Position numbers and translations under genes: made by a program
DNA from: Streptomyces fulvoviolaceus
GTDB lineage: Bacteria; Actinomycetota; Actinomycetes; Streptomycetales; Streptomycetaceae
NCBI RefSeq assembly: GCF_000718165.1
Contig: NZ_JOEY01000002.1
Location: 186,001 to 250,000, forward strand
Length of the DNA: 64,000 bases
Direction: 5' to 3'
In this document: positions 17,503 to 26,634 of the stretch, piece by piece
Numbering within the stretch: the first letter of the stretch is position 1
How the letters are laid out: every line of letters begins with the position of its first letter
The notes under the pieces: model-generated
Told to the model about the DNA's origin: nothing
Seen by the model: only the letters and a program-made list of their open reading frames with translations
The model's database searches: none

Positions 17503-17766
17503 ACAGCTCTTCCGGGGCCGTCACAAGGCAATAACAATCTTTCCGACAGCAATTCCACAGGTTATAGGGGTCATTTGGGAGCCCCATCGCCATGCGTCTC
17601 TGTTTGTCCGGCAGCTGAAGCGGCATCAACTCACGGGAAACACAGGTGCTTACCCTGCCCTTGGTCACCACATGACCAGATCTTTCTGGCTTCTTCACAG
17701 GTTTCTGACATTTGATCGCGCCGCTCGGGACGCGTTGGGCGTCCCGACGCGATTTCAGGAGTGGTG
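17503..17766. other. A/T-rich upstream region of the RHS gene
   Basis: About 264 bases without a gene, clearly less GC-rich than its surroundings (for example AAGGCAATAACAATC). It includes a hairpin CGGGACGC-GTTGG-GCGTCCCG at 17726-17746, 20 bases before the ATG, that could attenuate or insulate the RHS gene. No recognisable -10/-35 pair was assigned. Confidence 0.5.
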
Positions 17767-20700
17767 ATGAGACTCAAGGGGAGAAGAGTCTTCGCTGGCT
17801 CAGGGGGCCGGGGGAGATCCTCGCGCGCTTTGCTGAGGCGTACGGCACTGGCGACAGCCATCGTGCTGGCGGCGGAGACGGCCTTGGCGTCGCTGGAGAC
17901 GGGGGCGGCGTTCGCCACCGGCTCGGGCACGACCGAGGTCACGGCGGCAGCGGAGACGAAGTCGGCGTCGTCGGCGGATTCGGTGGCGGCGGCGCTGCTG
18001 ATGGCACGCCTGCAGGGCCGGAAGATCGAGGTGCTGTCGGAGCGGACGGCGGACTCGACGACGTACGCGCTGCCCAGCGGGGAGTTGCAGACGTCGGCGT
18101 ACGCGGGACCGATCCGGGTGAAGCAGAACGGGGTGTGGAGGGACATCGACACCTCCCTGTCCGACACGGGATCCGAGCTCACGCCGGCCGCGACGGTCGC
18201 CGACATCGCCGTCTCCGACGGCGGCGACAAGCAGCTGGCCTCGGTGACCAAGGGTTCGGAGTCCTTCGGCCTGGGCTGGGAGGACAAGCTGCCGACCCCC
18301 GAGGTGAAGGACGGCACCGCCTCCTACGACCTGGGCGGCGGGCAGACTCTGTCGGTGACCGCGCTGGCACAGGGCTTCTCGCAGTATGTGACGCTCGCTC
18401 AGCAGCCCGACGGCAAGGCCGTCTACCGCATACCGCTGAACCTGGACGGGCTGAAGCTGTCCCAGGCCGACTCCGGGCACCTGCTGCTGAAGAACAGCGA
18501 CGGCAAACTGGTGGCCGAGGCCTCGGCGCCGATGATGTGGGACGCGACCAAGGACAAGGCCTCCGGCGAGTCCGCCCATCAGGAGCAGGTCGCGACCGAG
18601 ATCGAGACCGCCGCCGACGGTTCGCAGACCCTCGTCCTCACCCCGGCCCCCGACTTCCTGGCCACCGCGACCTACCCGGTGACAGTCGACCCGACGACCA
18701 CCCTCGCGGTCACCACGGACACCTGGATCCAGACCCCGGACTACCCGGACTCCCAGCTCAGTTCGCAGGAACTGAAGTCGGGCACCTACGACTCCGGTAC
18801 GGACAAGGCCCGTTCGTATCTGAAGTTCGATGTGTCGAAGTTCGTCGGCAAGCACATCACCGACACCAACTTCGCCCTGTACAACTACTACTCCTCGACC
18901 TGTTCCAGCACCGGATCGGGCACCACGGTCCGCCGGATCACCTCCGCCTGGTCCTCGTCAACGCTGACCTGGGCCACCCGGCCCTCGTCCGCCGGCACCG
19001 GCGCCGTCGTCAACCTCGTGCCGCACGGCTACTCCTCGGCCTGCCCGGCGGCCTGGTCCAACTGGGACATCGACACCATCGTCCAGGCGTGGGCCGACGG
19101 CACCACCAACTACGGCCTCATGGTCTACGGCACCGACGAGACGGACTCGCTGACCTGGCGCCGCTGGCGCTCGGCGAACTACACCACCTCCGGCTACGCG
19201 CCGAAGCTGACGGTGACCTACAACTCCTATCCGTCCACGCCGAGTTCGCTCGCGATCTCGCCGTCGCAGGTCAACGCCTACAACGGCACCCGGTACGTGA
19301 CCTCACTGACCCCGACCCTGTCGGCGAAGGTGACCGACCCGGACGGCTCCAGCACCAAGGGCCAGTTCGAGGTCACCCCCGACCCGGCGTACGCGGACAC
19401 CACGTACTCCTACACCGGCACATCCGCCTCGGTGTCCTCCGGCTCGACGGCCAAGCTGACCATCCCCTCGGCCTCCGCTTTCCCGGCGGGCACGCACCTG
19501 CGCTACCGCGTGCGCGCCTACGACGGCACCGACTACGGCGCCTGGACCGGCTACACCACGTTCCTGATGAACACCGGCCTCCCCGTCGCCCCGACCGTCT
19601 CCTGTGACACGTACACGGAGAACGGCTGGACGGCCAAGGCCGACGACGCCGTGTCCTGCACCATCGACACCTCCTCCACGGACGGCGCCGGCTACCACTG
19701 GGGCCTGGACAACTCCGCGGTGCCGAACAAGAAGCTGGACACCACCAACGGCACCGGCGGTGACTCGGCCACCGTCTCCATCGACCCGGCGAACGGCTGG
19801 CACACGCTGTACGCCCGCACGGTCGACTCCGGGGGAAACCTCTCCACCGCCATCACCGCCTACAGCTTCGGCGTCGGCGCGGACGGCGCCGCGATCCTCT
19901 CCCCGTCCGACGGCGACACCACCGCCCGCCGCCTCGCCCTCTCCGCCACCGGTCTGACCTCCTACACCGGCGTCACCTGGCAGTACCGCCGCGGCGAGAC
20001 CGACACCTGGCACACCGTCCCGGTCGGCGACGTCACCGCCTCCGGCGACGCGGTCTCCGCCTGGCCGGTCGGCGTCACCGACGGCACCGCGACCAAGCTG
20101 GTCTGGAACACCGTCAACTCGCTGTCCGAGGACGGTGTGATCGAACTGCGCGCCGCCTTCACCGACGGCACCACCACCGGCCACTCCCAGACCGTCGGGG
20201 TCACCCTCGACCGCGACGCCGGCACCGCCCCCACGGCCGCGGTCGGCCCCGGCACGGTGAACCAGCTCACCGGCGACTACACGCTCTCGGCCTCCGACGC
20301 CTCGGCGTTCCAGGCGAGCGTGGAGCGCACGTACTCCTCCCGCGCCAACGACACCGACGCCGAGGGCCAGGCCGAGATCTTCGGTCCCGGCTGGACGTCC
20401 TCGGTCACCGCCGCGGCGAGCGACCACACACAGATCCGCAAGACCTCCGGCACCTCCGTCGAGCTGCTGAGCGCCGACGGCAGCGCGATCGCGTTCACCG
20501 CGACGTCGAGCGGCGACTGGCAGCCGGAGACGGGTGCCGAGTCACTGACGTTGACGGGCTCACTGACCGGCACGAAGTTCACGCTGACCGACACGGACGC
20601 CAACACCACCGTGTTCGAGAAGGCGGCCACCGCGGCGACGACCTGGACCCTGTCCTCCTCCGCCACCGCGGTCGACGACACCAAGGTCACCACCGTCTCG

Positions 20701-23700
20701 GAGACCGTCACGTCCGGCAGCGAGACGCTGGCCCGCCCGAAGTACGTCATCTCGCCGACCGGTGCGGTCACCGCGGCCACCTGCCAGACCGAGCCCACCA
20801 CCAAGGGCTGCCGCGTCCTGGAGTACGTCTACGCCTCCTCCACGACGGCCACCGGCTCGGCGCTCGGCGACTACGCGGGCCAGGTCAAGGCGATCAAGCT
20901 GTGGGCCACCACTCCGGGTGCCGCCACCGCCACCGCCGAGACCCTCGCCTCCTACGCGTACGGCTCCTCCGGCAAGCTCCGCCAGGTCTGGGACCCGCGG
21001 ATCAGCCCCGCACTGAAGGCGGAGTACACCTACGACTCCGACGGCCGGGTGGAGACGCTCACCGAGCCGGGTGAGCTGCCCTGGACCTTCACGTACGGCA
21101 AGGCCGGCTCCGCCCTGACCGCGGGCGCGGGCATGCTGCTGAAGGCCACCCGCGCGGCTCTGGCGGAGGGTTCGGACAGCACCACGTCCGGCACGGCGGT
21201 CACCACGGTCGTCTACGACGTCCCGCTCTCCGGCACCACCGCCCCGAACCAGATGGACACCGACACGGTCGCCACCTGGGCGCAGGACGAGGCACCCACC
21301 GACGCCACCGCCGTCTTCCCGGCGGACAGCGTCCCGGCCTCCTCCACCGGCAGCGACCTGACGTCGTCCTCGTACGACCGGGCCACGGTCACCTACATCA
21401 GCGCCGGCGGCGAGGAGACCAACACCGCCAAGCCCGGCGGCTCGATCACCACAACCGAGTACGACGAGTACGGCAACACGGTCGCCGACCTCACCGCGGC
21501 CAACCGTGAGCTGGCGCTCGGCGGCTCCGCCGACGAACTGGCCGGACTCGGCCTGACCGACCTGTCCACCGCCGACCGCGCCCGGCAGCTGGCCACGGTC
21601 TCGGAGTACTCGGCGGACGGCGAACGCCTCACCGACGAGTACGGCCCCCTGCACGCCGTCACCCTCACCGAGGAGCTCACCGGCACCACCACCGAGTCCA
21701 CACTCGCCGCGGGCACGGCGATCCCGGCCCGCACCCACAGGGCATACACCTACGACGAGAACAAGCCCGCCGACGCGACGGTCTCCAACCTGGTCACCTC
21801 GACCGTCACCGGCGCGTCCATCGCGGGCTACGCCACCGACGCCGACACCACCACGGTCACCACCACCTACGACTGGTCCACCGGCCAGGAGAAAACGACC
21901 GACGGCGGTGCGACCACGGCACTCGTGACGACGTACGACGACGCGGGCCACGTGGCCACCACCCGCACCGCGGGCTCGTCCGGCTCGGACGCGGGCACGC
22001 TGGCGTACACGTACTACGACGCGGACGCCACCGGCACCTGCGCCTCGGTCGCGTGGGACGGCCTGCTCTGCAGGACCGCGCCCGCGGCGGCGATCACCGG
22101 GGGCGGGTCCAACCCCACCGAAGCGGTCACCACCGTCTTCACCTACGACCGCTGGGGCCAGGCCGCCACCAAGGCCGAGACCGCCAACAGCGTGACCCGC
22201 ACCACCACCGACACGGTGGACACGGCCGGCCGCCCGACCAGGACTGCGGTCACCGGCGGCACGGGCACGGACACCCCCACCACCACGTACACCTACGACG
22301 AGGCCAACGGGCAGATCGCCTCCCAGGCGTCCAACGGCCAGACCATCACGCTCGGCTATGACGACCTGGGCCGCCAGACCTCCTACGCCGACGGCGCCGG
22401 CAATACCAGCACCACCGCGTACGACGTCCTGGACCGTCCGGTGAAGGCCACCGACTCGTCCCCGTCCACGGTGACCTACGTCTACGGCACGGCCGGCCAC
22501 CTGAAGACCCTGACCGACTCGGTCGCGGGCACCTTCACCGGCACCTACGACGCCGACGGCACCCTCACCACCGAGACCCTGCCCGGCGACTACACCCTCA
22601 CCCTCACCACCGACCCGACCGGCCAGCAGACCGGCCGCGAGTACACCACCTCCGACGGCACCGCCGTCGTCTCCGACACCGCCGGATACACGGTCACCGG
22701 GCACCGGTCCGGCCACACCCAGACCGACGGCTCGACGACCGAGACGGCCTACACCTACGACAGTGCCGGCCGCCTCACCCAGGCCGCCGACACCACCGCC
22801 GGCGGCTGCGCCACCCGCGCCTACACCTTCGACGCCAACAGCAACCGCACGGCGCTCACAGCCGGTTCGGACGACTGCGACACCAGCACCACGGACGACG
22901 CGACCACGGTCACCACGTCGTACACCTACGACTCGGCCGACCGCCTGGTGAACTCCGGCTACGTCTACGACGCCTTCGGCCGCACCACCACCAGCGGCGA
23001 CACGAGCCTGGCGTACTACACCAACGACCTGGTCGCCTCCGAAACCCTCGGCACCAGCCGCAACACCTGGACCCTGGACGCCGCCGGACGCCTGGCTGTC
23101 CAGTCCGCCCAGACCCAGGCCACCGACGGCACCTGGAGCACCGGCAGCAGCACGACGAGCCACTACGGCTGCGGCTGCGACAGCCCGACCTGGACCGCGA
23201 CCGGCAGCACCGTCAGCCGCAACGTCAAGGACCTCACCGGCGACCTCGCGGCCACCACCGGCGCCGGCGGCAACGCCGTCCTGCAACTCGCCAACCTGCA
23301 CGGCGACATCGCCGTCCAGCTTCCGCTGGACACCACCGTCGCGGCCACCGTCCAGCACTACGACGAGTACGGCAACGTCCTCGACGACACGGCGGCCACC
23401 CGCTACGGCTGGACCGGCGCCAAGCAGCGCTCCGGCGACACGCTCAGCGGCTACACGCTGATGGGGGTCCGGCTGTACGACCCGTCCACGGGGCGGTTCC
23501 TCCAGGTCGACCCGGTCGCCGCGGGCTCGCCGAACCACTACGGCTACCCTGTCGACCCGGTCATGATGTACGACCTCGCCGGTACGAGCTGGTGGAGCAG
23601 TTGGTACTGGAAGCGGCGGTGCATCATGCTCGTCGGGATGTTGATCCTCAGCGTCATTCCCTACACGGCGTGGGCCAAGGTCCTGGTGGTCGCGTACCGG

Positions 23701-23856
23701 ATCTCGAAGAGCCTGAAGCGCTCGAAGCGAATCATCCGCATCGTCCGGCGGGTGCTCCGCGGCGAAGGGCTCAACGCCAACTCGGTGGTCCAGGGGATTT
23801 TCACCCTGTACTTCGGGTGGAACGACATCAAGACCGCTTGCCGTAAGGCGTGGTGA
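17767..23856 (+). CDS. secreted RHS/YD-repeat protein with toxin-like C-terminal tip
   Basis: A 2029-residue giant protein. In order: Arg-rich start plus hydrophobic signal segment (about 25-50); a beta-rich N-terminal region; a DNRLRE domain (about 310-480: DTWIQ, KARSYLKFDVS, WATRPS, TIVQAWADG); Fn3-like region; long array of RHS/YD repeats (many YD.xGR, TTxYD motifs, about 1090-1850); RHS-associated core GVRLYDPSTGRFLQVDPV (about 1900-1917) and the cut-point-like PVDPVMMYDLAG. The last ~90 residues are unlike the rest: SSWYWKRRC, a hydrophobic helix IMLVGMLILSVIPYTAWAKV, a Lys/Arg-rich helix, and FTLYFGWNDIKTACRKAW. Such variable tips are the toxin in polymorphic toxin systems. ATG chosen behind CAGGAG; GTG codons lie 3 and 6 bases upstream. 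A membrane protein gene follows at once. Confidence 0.85.
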   Translation: MRLKGRRVFAGSGGRGRSSRALLRRTALATAIVLAAETALASLETGAAFATGSGTTEVTAAAETKSASSADSVAAALLMARLQGRKIEVLSERTADSTTYALPSGELQTSAYAGPIRVKQNGVWRDIDTSLSDTGSELTPAATVADIAVSDGGDKQLASVTKGSESFGLGWEDKLPTPEVKDGTASYDLGGGQTLSVTALAQGFSQYVTLAQQPDGKAVYRIPLNLDGLKLSQADSGHLLLKNSDGKLVAEASAPMMWDATKDKASGESAHQEQVATEIETAADGSQTLVLTPAPDFLATATYPVTVDPTTTLAVTTDTWIQTPDYPDSQLSSQELKSGTYDSGTDKARSYLKFDVSKFVGKHITDTNFALYNYYSSTCSSTGSGTTVRRITSAWSSSTLTWATRPSSAGTGAVVNLVPHGYSSACPAAWSNWDIDTIVQAWADGTTNYGLMVYGTDETDSLTWRRWRSANYTTSGYAPKLTVTYNSYPSTPSSLAISPSQVNAYNGTRYVTSLTPTLSAKVTDPDGSSTKGQFEVTPDPAYADTTYSYTGTSASVSSGSTAKLTIPSASAFPAGTHLRYRVRAYDGTDYGAWTGYTTFLMNTGLPVAPTVSCDTYTENGWTAKADDAVSCTIDTSSTDGAGYHWGLDNSAVPNKKLDTTNGTGGDSATVSIDPANGWHTLYARTVDSGGNLSTAITAYSFGVGADGAAILSPSDGDTTARRLALSATGLTSYTGVTWQYRRGETDTWHTVPVGDVTASGDAVSAWPVGVTDGTATKLVWNTVNSLSEDGVIELRAAFTDGTTTGHSQTVGVTLDRDAGTAPTAAVGPGTVNQLTGDYTLSASDASAFQASVERTYSSRANDTDAEGQAEIFGPGWTSSVTAAASDHTQIRKTSGTSVELLSADGSAIAFTATSSGDWQPETGAESLTLTGSLTGTKFTLTDTDANTTVFEKAATAATTWTLSSSATAVDDTKVTTVSETVTSGSETLARPKYVISPTGAVTAATCQTEPTTKGCRVLEYVYASSTTATGSALGDYAGQVKAIKLWATTPGAATATAETLASYAYGSSGKLRQVWDPRISPALKAEYTYDSDGRVETLTEPGELPWTFTYGKAGSALTAGAGMLLKATRAALAEGSDSTTSGTAVTTVVYDVPLSGTTAPNQMDTDTVATWAQDEAPTDATAVFPADSVPASSTGSDLTSSSYDRATVTYISAGGEETNTAKPGGSITTTEYDEYGNTVADLTAANRELALGGSADELAGLGLTDLSTADRARQLATVSEYSADGERLTDEYGPLHAVTLTEELTGTTTESTLAAGTAIPARTHRAYTYDENKPADATVSNLVTSTVTGASIAGYATDADTTTVTTTYDWSTGQEKTTDGGATTALVTTYDDAGHVATTRTAGSSGSDAGTLAYTYYDADATGTCASVAWDGLLCRTAPAAAITGGGSNPTEAVTTVFTYDRWGQAATKAETANSVTRTTTDTVDTAGRPTRTAVTGGTGTDTPTTTYTYDEANGQIASQASNGQTITLGYDDLGRQTSYADGAGNTSTTAYDVLDRPVKATDSSPSTVTYVYGTAGHLKTLTDSVAGTFTGTYDADGTLTTETLPGDYTLTLTTDPTGQQTGREYTTSDGTAVVSDTAGYTVTGHRSGHTQTDGSTTETAYTYDSAGRLTQAADTTAGGCATRAYTFDANSNRTALTAGSDDCDTSTTDDATTVTTSYTYDSADRLVNSGYVYDAFGRTTTSGDTSLAYYTNDLVASETLGTSRNTWTLDAAGRLAVQSAQTQATDGTWSTGSSTTSHYGCGCDSPTWTATGSTVSRNVKDLTGDLAATTGAGGNAVLQLANLHGDIAVQLPLDTTVAATVQHYDEYGNVLDDTAATRYGWTGAKQRSGDTLSGYTLMGVRLYDPSTGRFLQVDPVAAGSPNHYGYPVDPVMMYDLAGTSWWSSWYWKRRCIMLVGMLILSVIPYTAWAKVLVVAYRISKSLKRSKRIIRIVRRVLRGEGLNANSVVQGIFTLYFGWNDIKTACRKAW

Positions 23857-23858
23857 CC

Positions 23859-24191
23859 ATGTTGGACTTCGCCCTGTTCGCTGTCGTGGTGGTCGAGTTG
23901 CTCGGCATTGCCGGGCTTGCCTTCGCCAACAAGAAGATGGTCACCGACCTTCCCTTCCGGTACGTCCTGCTGGGCGTACTGGCGGTGAGCTGGGGGATGG
24001 AACACTCCGCGGAGTCCCGTACGCCGTTTCTGGAGGGCGTACTCGCGGGGGTGGTGATCCCGGTGCTCCTTGTCCGTGCTGTCGAGTACTGCTTCGAGCA
24101 GCGGGAGGAGAGCCGCTTGCGCAGCGCCGTCCTCAAGGGAGCGTGGGTCTTCGTGCCACTGCACGCGGTGTGCACCGGGATGTTCGGGTGA
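23859..24191 (+). CDS. small multi-spanning membrane protein, candidate immunity protein
   Basis: A 110-residue protein with about four hydrophobic segments (LFAVVVVELLGIAGLAF, YVLLGVLAVSW, LEGVLAGVVIPVLLVRAV, GAWVFVPLHAVCTGMF) joined by short charged loops. It begins 2 bases after the RHS stop; an in-frame GTG overlaps that stop (GTGA), so translation is coupled. Position and size fit an immunity protein for the membrane-active-looking RHS tip. No family recognised. A strong terminator follows at 24223. Confidence 0.65.
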   Translation: MLDFALFAVVVVELLGIAGLAFANKKMVTDLPFRYVLLGVLAVSWGMEHSAESRTPFLEGVLAGVVIPVLLVRAVEYCFEQREESRLRSAVLKGAWVFVPLHAVCTGMFG

Positions 24192-24222
24192 GACGAGCCC
24201 GGGCGTGATCGCTGCCGTCGTT

Positions 24223-24255
24223 CCCCTCGTGCGTCCGAAAAGGACGCACGAGGGG
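24223..24255 (+). terminator. 14-bp perfect stem terminator
   Basis: CCCCTCGTGCGTCC-gaaaa-GGACGCACGAGGGG, 31 bases after the candidate immunity gene and 22 bases past the end of the convergent 24278 gene. No U-run follows, as usual in Streptomyces. Probably bidirectional. Confidence 0.75.
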
Positions 24256-24277
24256 TGAGGATCTTCATGCGCCCCAC

Positions 24278-24670
24278 TCAACAGGGCAACCGTCCCTCCT
24301 GGTTGACCTTCCGCACCCTCGCCCGCAACACCTCCTCCGGCGGCGCGGGCTCGACCGACTCCGGCGGACAGTCCCACTCCCGGCCGCCGCCGAGGGGCCG
24401 TAGCTGCACTCTGCCGCCCAGGTGGCCCATGACCTCGCCGAGGCGCCCGTCCCTCTGGTCGGCGACATGCGTCCCGACGGCCGGCCTCTCCCCTCGCAGC
24501 ACGGACGCGAGCCGCTCGGCGGTACGGGTGTTGCAGCGCCCGAGGTCGACGAGAGCGAACGGCTCCGCGCTCGCGGCGGTGACGGGGTCGACGCACAGGG
24601 AGGGCAGGGCGATTCCGGCGCCTGTGAGTGCCTCGCGCAGGACTTCGACTACTTCTTCGGTCGACCGCAC
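24278..24670 (-). CDS. conserved hypothetical protein
   Basis: A 130-residue soluble protein from a GTG with GGAGG 8 bases upstream (an alternative GTG at 24685 adds five residues). It starts with an amphipathic helix (STEEVVEVLREALTGAGI), carries four Cys and ends RKVNQEGRLPC. Divergent from the XRE regulator gene at 24782; the pattern of a small hypothetical beside an XRE/DUF397 pair is common in Streptomyces. No function assignable. Confidence 0.6.
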   Translation of the reverse strand: MRSTEEVVEVLREALTGAGIALPSLCVDPVTAASAEPFALVDLGRCNTRTAERLASVLRGERPAVGTHVADQRDGRLGEVMGHLGGRVQLRPLGGGREWDCPPESVEPAPPEEVLRARVRKVNQEGRLPC

Positions 24671-24781
24671 GCTCCGTACCTCCACGTTGAGTTGGTGATT
24701 CGCAACACAGCGTGGCCGTCACATCCCTAGCCTGGCTATACGGGACATCCCAACACCTCCGATGTGGAACCGGGAGCTGCC

Positions 24782-25621
24782 ATGGCAGGACCGAAGGACC
24801 TCGACCCGTCGTCGTCACCGCGCGCGCTGCTGGGGGCGGAACTCCGGCACGCCAGAGAGCAGGCCGGGCTGAGCCAGGACGAGTTGGGGGCGCGGCTTTT
24901 CGTGAGCGGCTCGTTCATCGGGCAGTTGGAGGCGGCGACACGGCGGTTGCAGCCGGAGTACGCCCGGTTGTTGGACGAGGCGTTGGGCACGGGGGACTTC
25001 TTTCAGAGGAACTGTGGGGCGACGGCCAAGTCCCGCTATCCCGAGCGCTTCGCCGAGGCGGCGGAGGCGGAGGCGCTGGCCACGGCGATCCGCCAGTACG
25101 CGCCGACGCTGATCCCCGGTCTGCTCCAGACGCCCGCGTACGCACGGGCCGTGAACCGCGCGTACGCCCCGACTGCACCGGAGGAGACCATCGAGGAGTG
25201 GGTGGAGGGCCGGATGGCGCGGACCCGTCTACTCGACGACCCAACAAAGCCGTTGTTGTGGGCGGTGCTTGACGAGGCGGCACTGCGCCGGGAGACCGGC
25301 GGCCGGGCGGTGATGGCGGAGGCCCTGCACCACGTCGCGGATCTGGCACGCCGGAGCCGGGTCATCGTGCAGGTGCTGCCGTTCAGCGCGGGAGCGCACA
25401 CGGCGATGGAGGGCTCCCTGAAGCTGATGGACTTCGAGGACGCCCCTCCGTTGATCTACTTCGAGGGACCTAGCACCGGACGGCTGGAGGACGACCCGGC
25501 CACCGTCGCCCAGCTGAGGCTCACCTTCGAACTCCTCGCGGCCTCCGCACTCTCGCCGGAGAAGTCCCTGGCCCTGATCGAGGCGTTGGCGCAGGATTAC
25601 GCCCATGAGGAACTTCCCTGA
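24782..25621 (+). CDS. XRE-family regulator with DUF5753 domain
   Basis: A 279-residue protein. Residues ~16-70 are an XRE helix-turn-helix (LGAELRHAREQAGLSQDELGARLFVSGSFIGQLEAATR); the remainder is the DUF5753 effector region (YPERFAEAAEAEALATAIRQYAPTLIPGLLQTPAYARAV ... VQVLPFSAGAHTAMEGSLKLMDF). This architecture is restricted to actinomycetes and is nearly always paired with a DUF397 protein. ATG chosen with GGGAG upstream; a GTG at 24764 is possible. It overlaps the DUF397 gene by 17 bases. Confidence 0.9.
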   Translation: MAGPKDLDPSSSPRALLGAELRHAREQAGLSQDELGARLFVSGSFIGQLEAATRRLQPEYARLLDEALGTGDFFQRNCGATAKSRYPERFAEAAEAEALATAIRQYAPTLIPGLLQTPAYARAVNRAYAPTAPEETIEEWVEGRMARTRLLDDPTKPLLWAVLDEAALRRETGGRAVMAEALHHVADLARRSRVIVQVLPFSAGAHTAMEGSLKLMDFEDAPPLIYFEGPSTGRLEDDPATVAQLRLTFELLAASALSPEKSLALIEALAQDYAHEELP

Positions 25622-25865
25622 CTACGACCTGAGCACGGCCGTCTGGCACAAGTCGAGCTACAGCGGCGGCGGTGGCGGCGACTGCCTCGAAGTCGCCCGC
25701 TGGCGCAAGTCCACGCACAGCGGCGGCAGCGGCGGCGACTGCCTCGAAGTAGCCGACGGCCACCCCACCCTCGTCCCCGTCCGCGACTCCAAGAACCCCC
25801 ACGGCCCGAAGCTCGTGTTCCGGGCGGAGTCCTGGTCCGCGTTCATCAAGGCGGTCAGGATCTGA
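25605..25865 (+). CDS. DUF397 protein with internally duplicated motif
   Basis: An 86-residue protein partnering the XRE regulator. The DUF397 signature W-x-K-S-[ST]-x-S-G-G-x-G-G-D-C-L-E-V-A occurs twice in tandem (about residues 14-31 and 33-50), followed by the usual VPVRDSKNPHGPKLVF and WSAFIKAV. The DNA repeats (CGGCGACTGCCTCGAAGT twice) show a recent internal duplication. DUF397 proteins are thought to work with their XRE partner as a regulatory or toxin-antitoxin-like pair; target unknown. Confidence 0.88.
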   Translation: MRNFPDYDLSTAVWHKSSYSGGGGGDCLEVARWRKSTHSGGSGGDCLEVADGHPTLVPVRDSKNPHGPKLVFRAESWSAFIKAVRI

Positions 25866-25890
25866 CCTATATCGTTCCTACCGTGGCCCC

Positions 25891-26421
25891 ATGACCGAGA
25901 CCACGCAGGACATCACCACCGAGCGCGCCGACCTCCTGGAAGCGCTGGCCCACCACCGGCACTTCCTGCGCTTCACCACACGTGACCTCACCGACGAGCA
26001 GGCGGGACAGCGGACCACCGCCAGCGAGTTGTGCCTGGGCGGACTGATCAAGCACGTCACGTCGGCGGAGCGGAACTGGGCGGACTTCATCCTCAACGGC
26101 CCGTCGCCGTCGGACGACTTCAGCAACATGACCGAGGCCGACTTCGCCCGGCGGGCCGACGAGTTCCGGATGCTGCCGGGCGAGACGCTCGCCGGTGTCC
26201 TGGCCGCGTACGACGAGACGGCCCGCCGGACCGACGAGATCGTCACGTCCCTGCCCGACCTGAACGCCGCCCACCCGCTGCCCGAGGCCCCCTGGAACAA
26301 GCCCGGGGCCAGCTGGTCGGCCCGCAGGGTGCTGCTGCACATCGTCGCCGAGACCGCCCAGCACGCCGGCCACGCCGACATCATCCGCGAGTCCTTGGAC
26401 GGCGCGAAGAGCATGGGCTGA
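25891..26421 (+). CDS. DinB-family protein
   Basis: A 176-residue four-helix DinB/DUF664 protein. RADLLEALAHHRHFLRFTTRDLTDEQA, LGGLIKHVTSAERNW (first metal His) and LLHIVAETAQHAGHADIIRE (His pair) give the metal triad. Members are thiol- or metal-dependent enzymes (often mycothiol or bacillithiol transferases). TACCGT at 25879-25884 lies 6 bases before the ATG, so the mRNA is probably leaderless. Confidence 0.88.
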   Translation: MTETTQDITTERADLLEALAHHRHFLRFTTRDLTDEQAGQRTTASELCLGGLIKHVTSAERNWADFILNGPSPSDDFSNMTEADFARRADEFRMLPGETLAGVLAAYDETARRTDEIVTSLPDLNAAHPLPEAPWNKPGASWSARRVLLHIVAETAQHAGHADIIRESLDGAKSMG

Positions 26422-26569
26422 CCGTTCCCGAAGCTCAAGTCCCCAGCTCCGAGCCCTCTTTGCTTGGAATGGGTGTGGGTCTCAACCCGCCCTCCCACCC
26501 CGCGTGTTGACTTGACGCGTTCGGCTTGCCACGCAGAGTCACGATCGTCTACCGTCCCGGATAACGAAC

Positions 26570-26606
26570 AGCCCCCGTCAGGTGCTAGCAACACCTGCGG
26601 GGGCTT
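26570..26606 (+). promoter_or_regulatory. leader hairpin before winged-helix gene
   Basis: AGCCCCCGTCAGGTG-CTAGCAA-CACCTGCGGGGGCT: a 14-bp stem with one bulged T, 29 bases before the GTG of the 26635 gene. It resembles a terminator or attenuator in the 5' leader. Hairpins with a GCTAGCAA-type loop recur in streptomycete genomes (recalled, not checked). The 26422-26569 stretch upstream holds no gene. Confidence 0.6.
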
Positions 26607-26634
26607 AACCGCCGAGATCGGAAAAGGCGATCCC

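Noticed and set aside
20560..23538. 992-codon minus-strand frame opposite the RHS gene
   Set aside because: Val/Gly/Arg-rich shadow of repeated Thr/Asp codons on the plus strand; no domain and no ribosome site.
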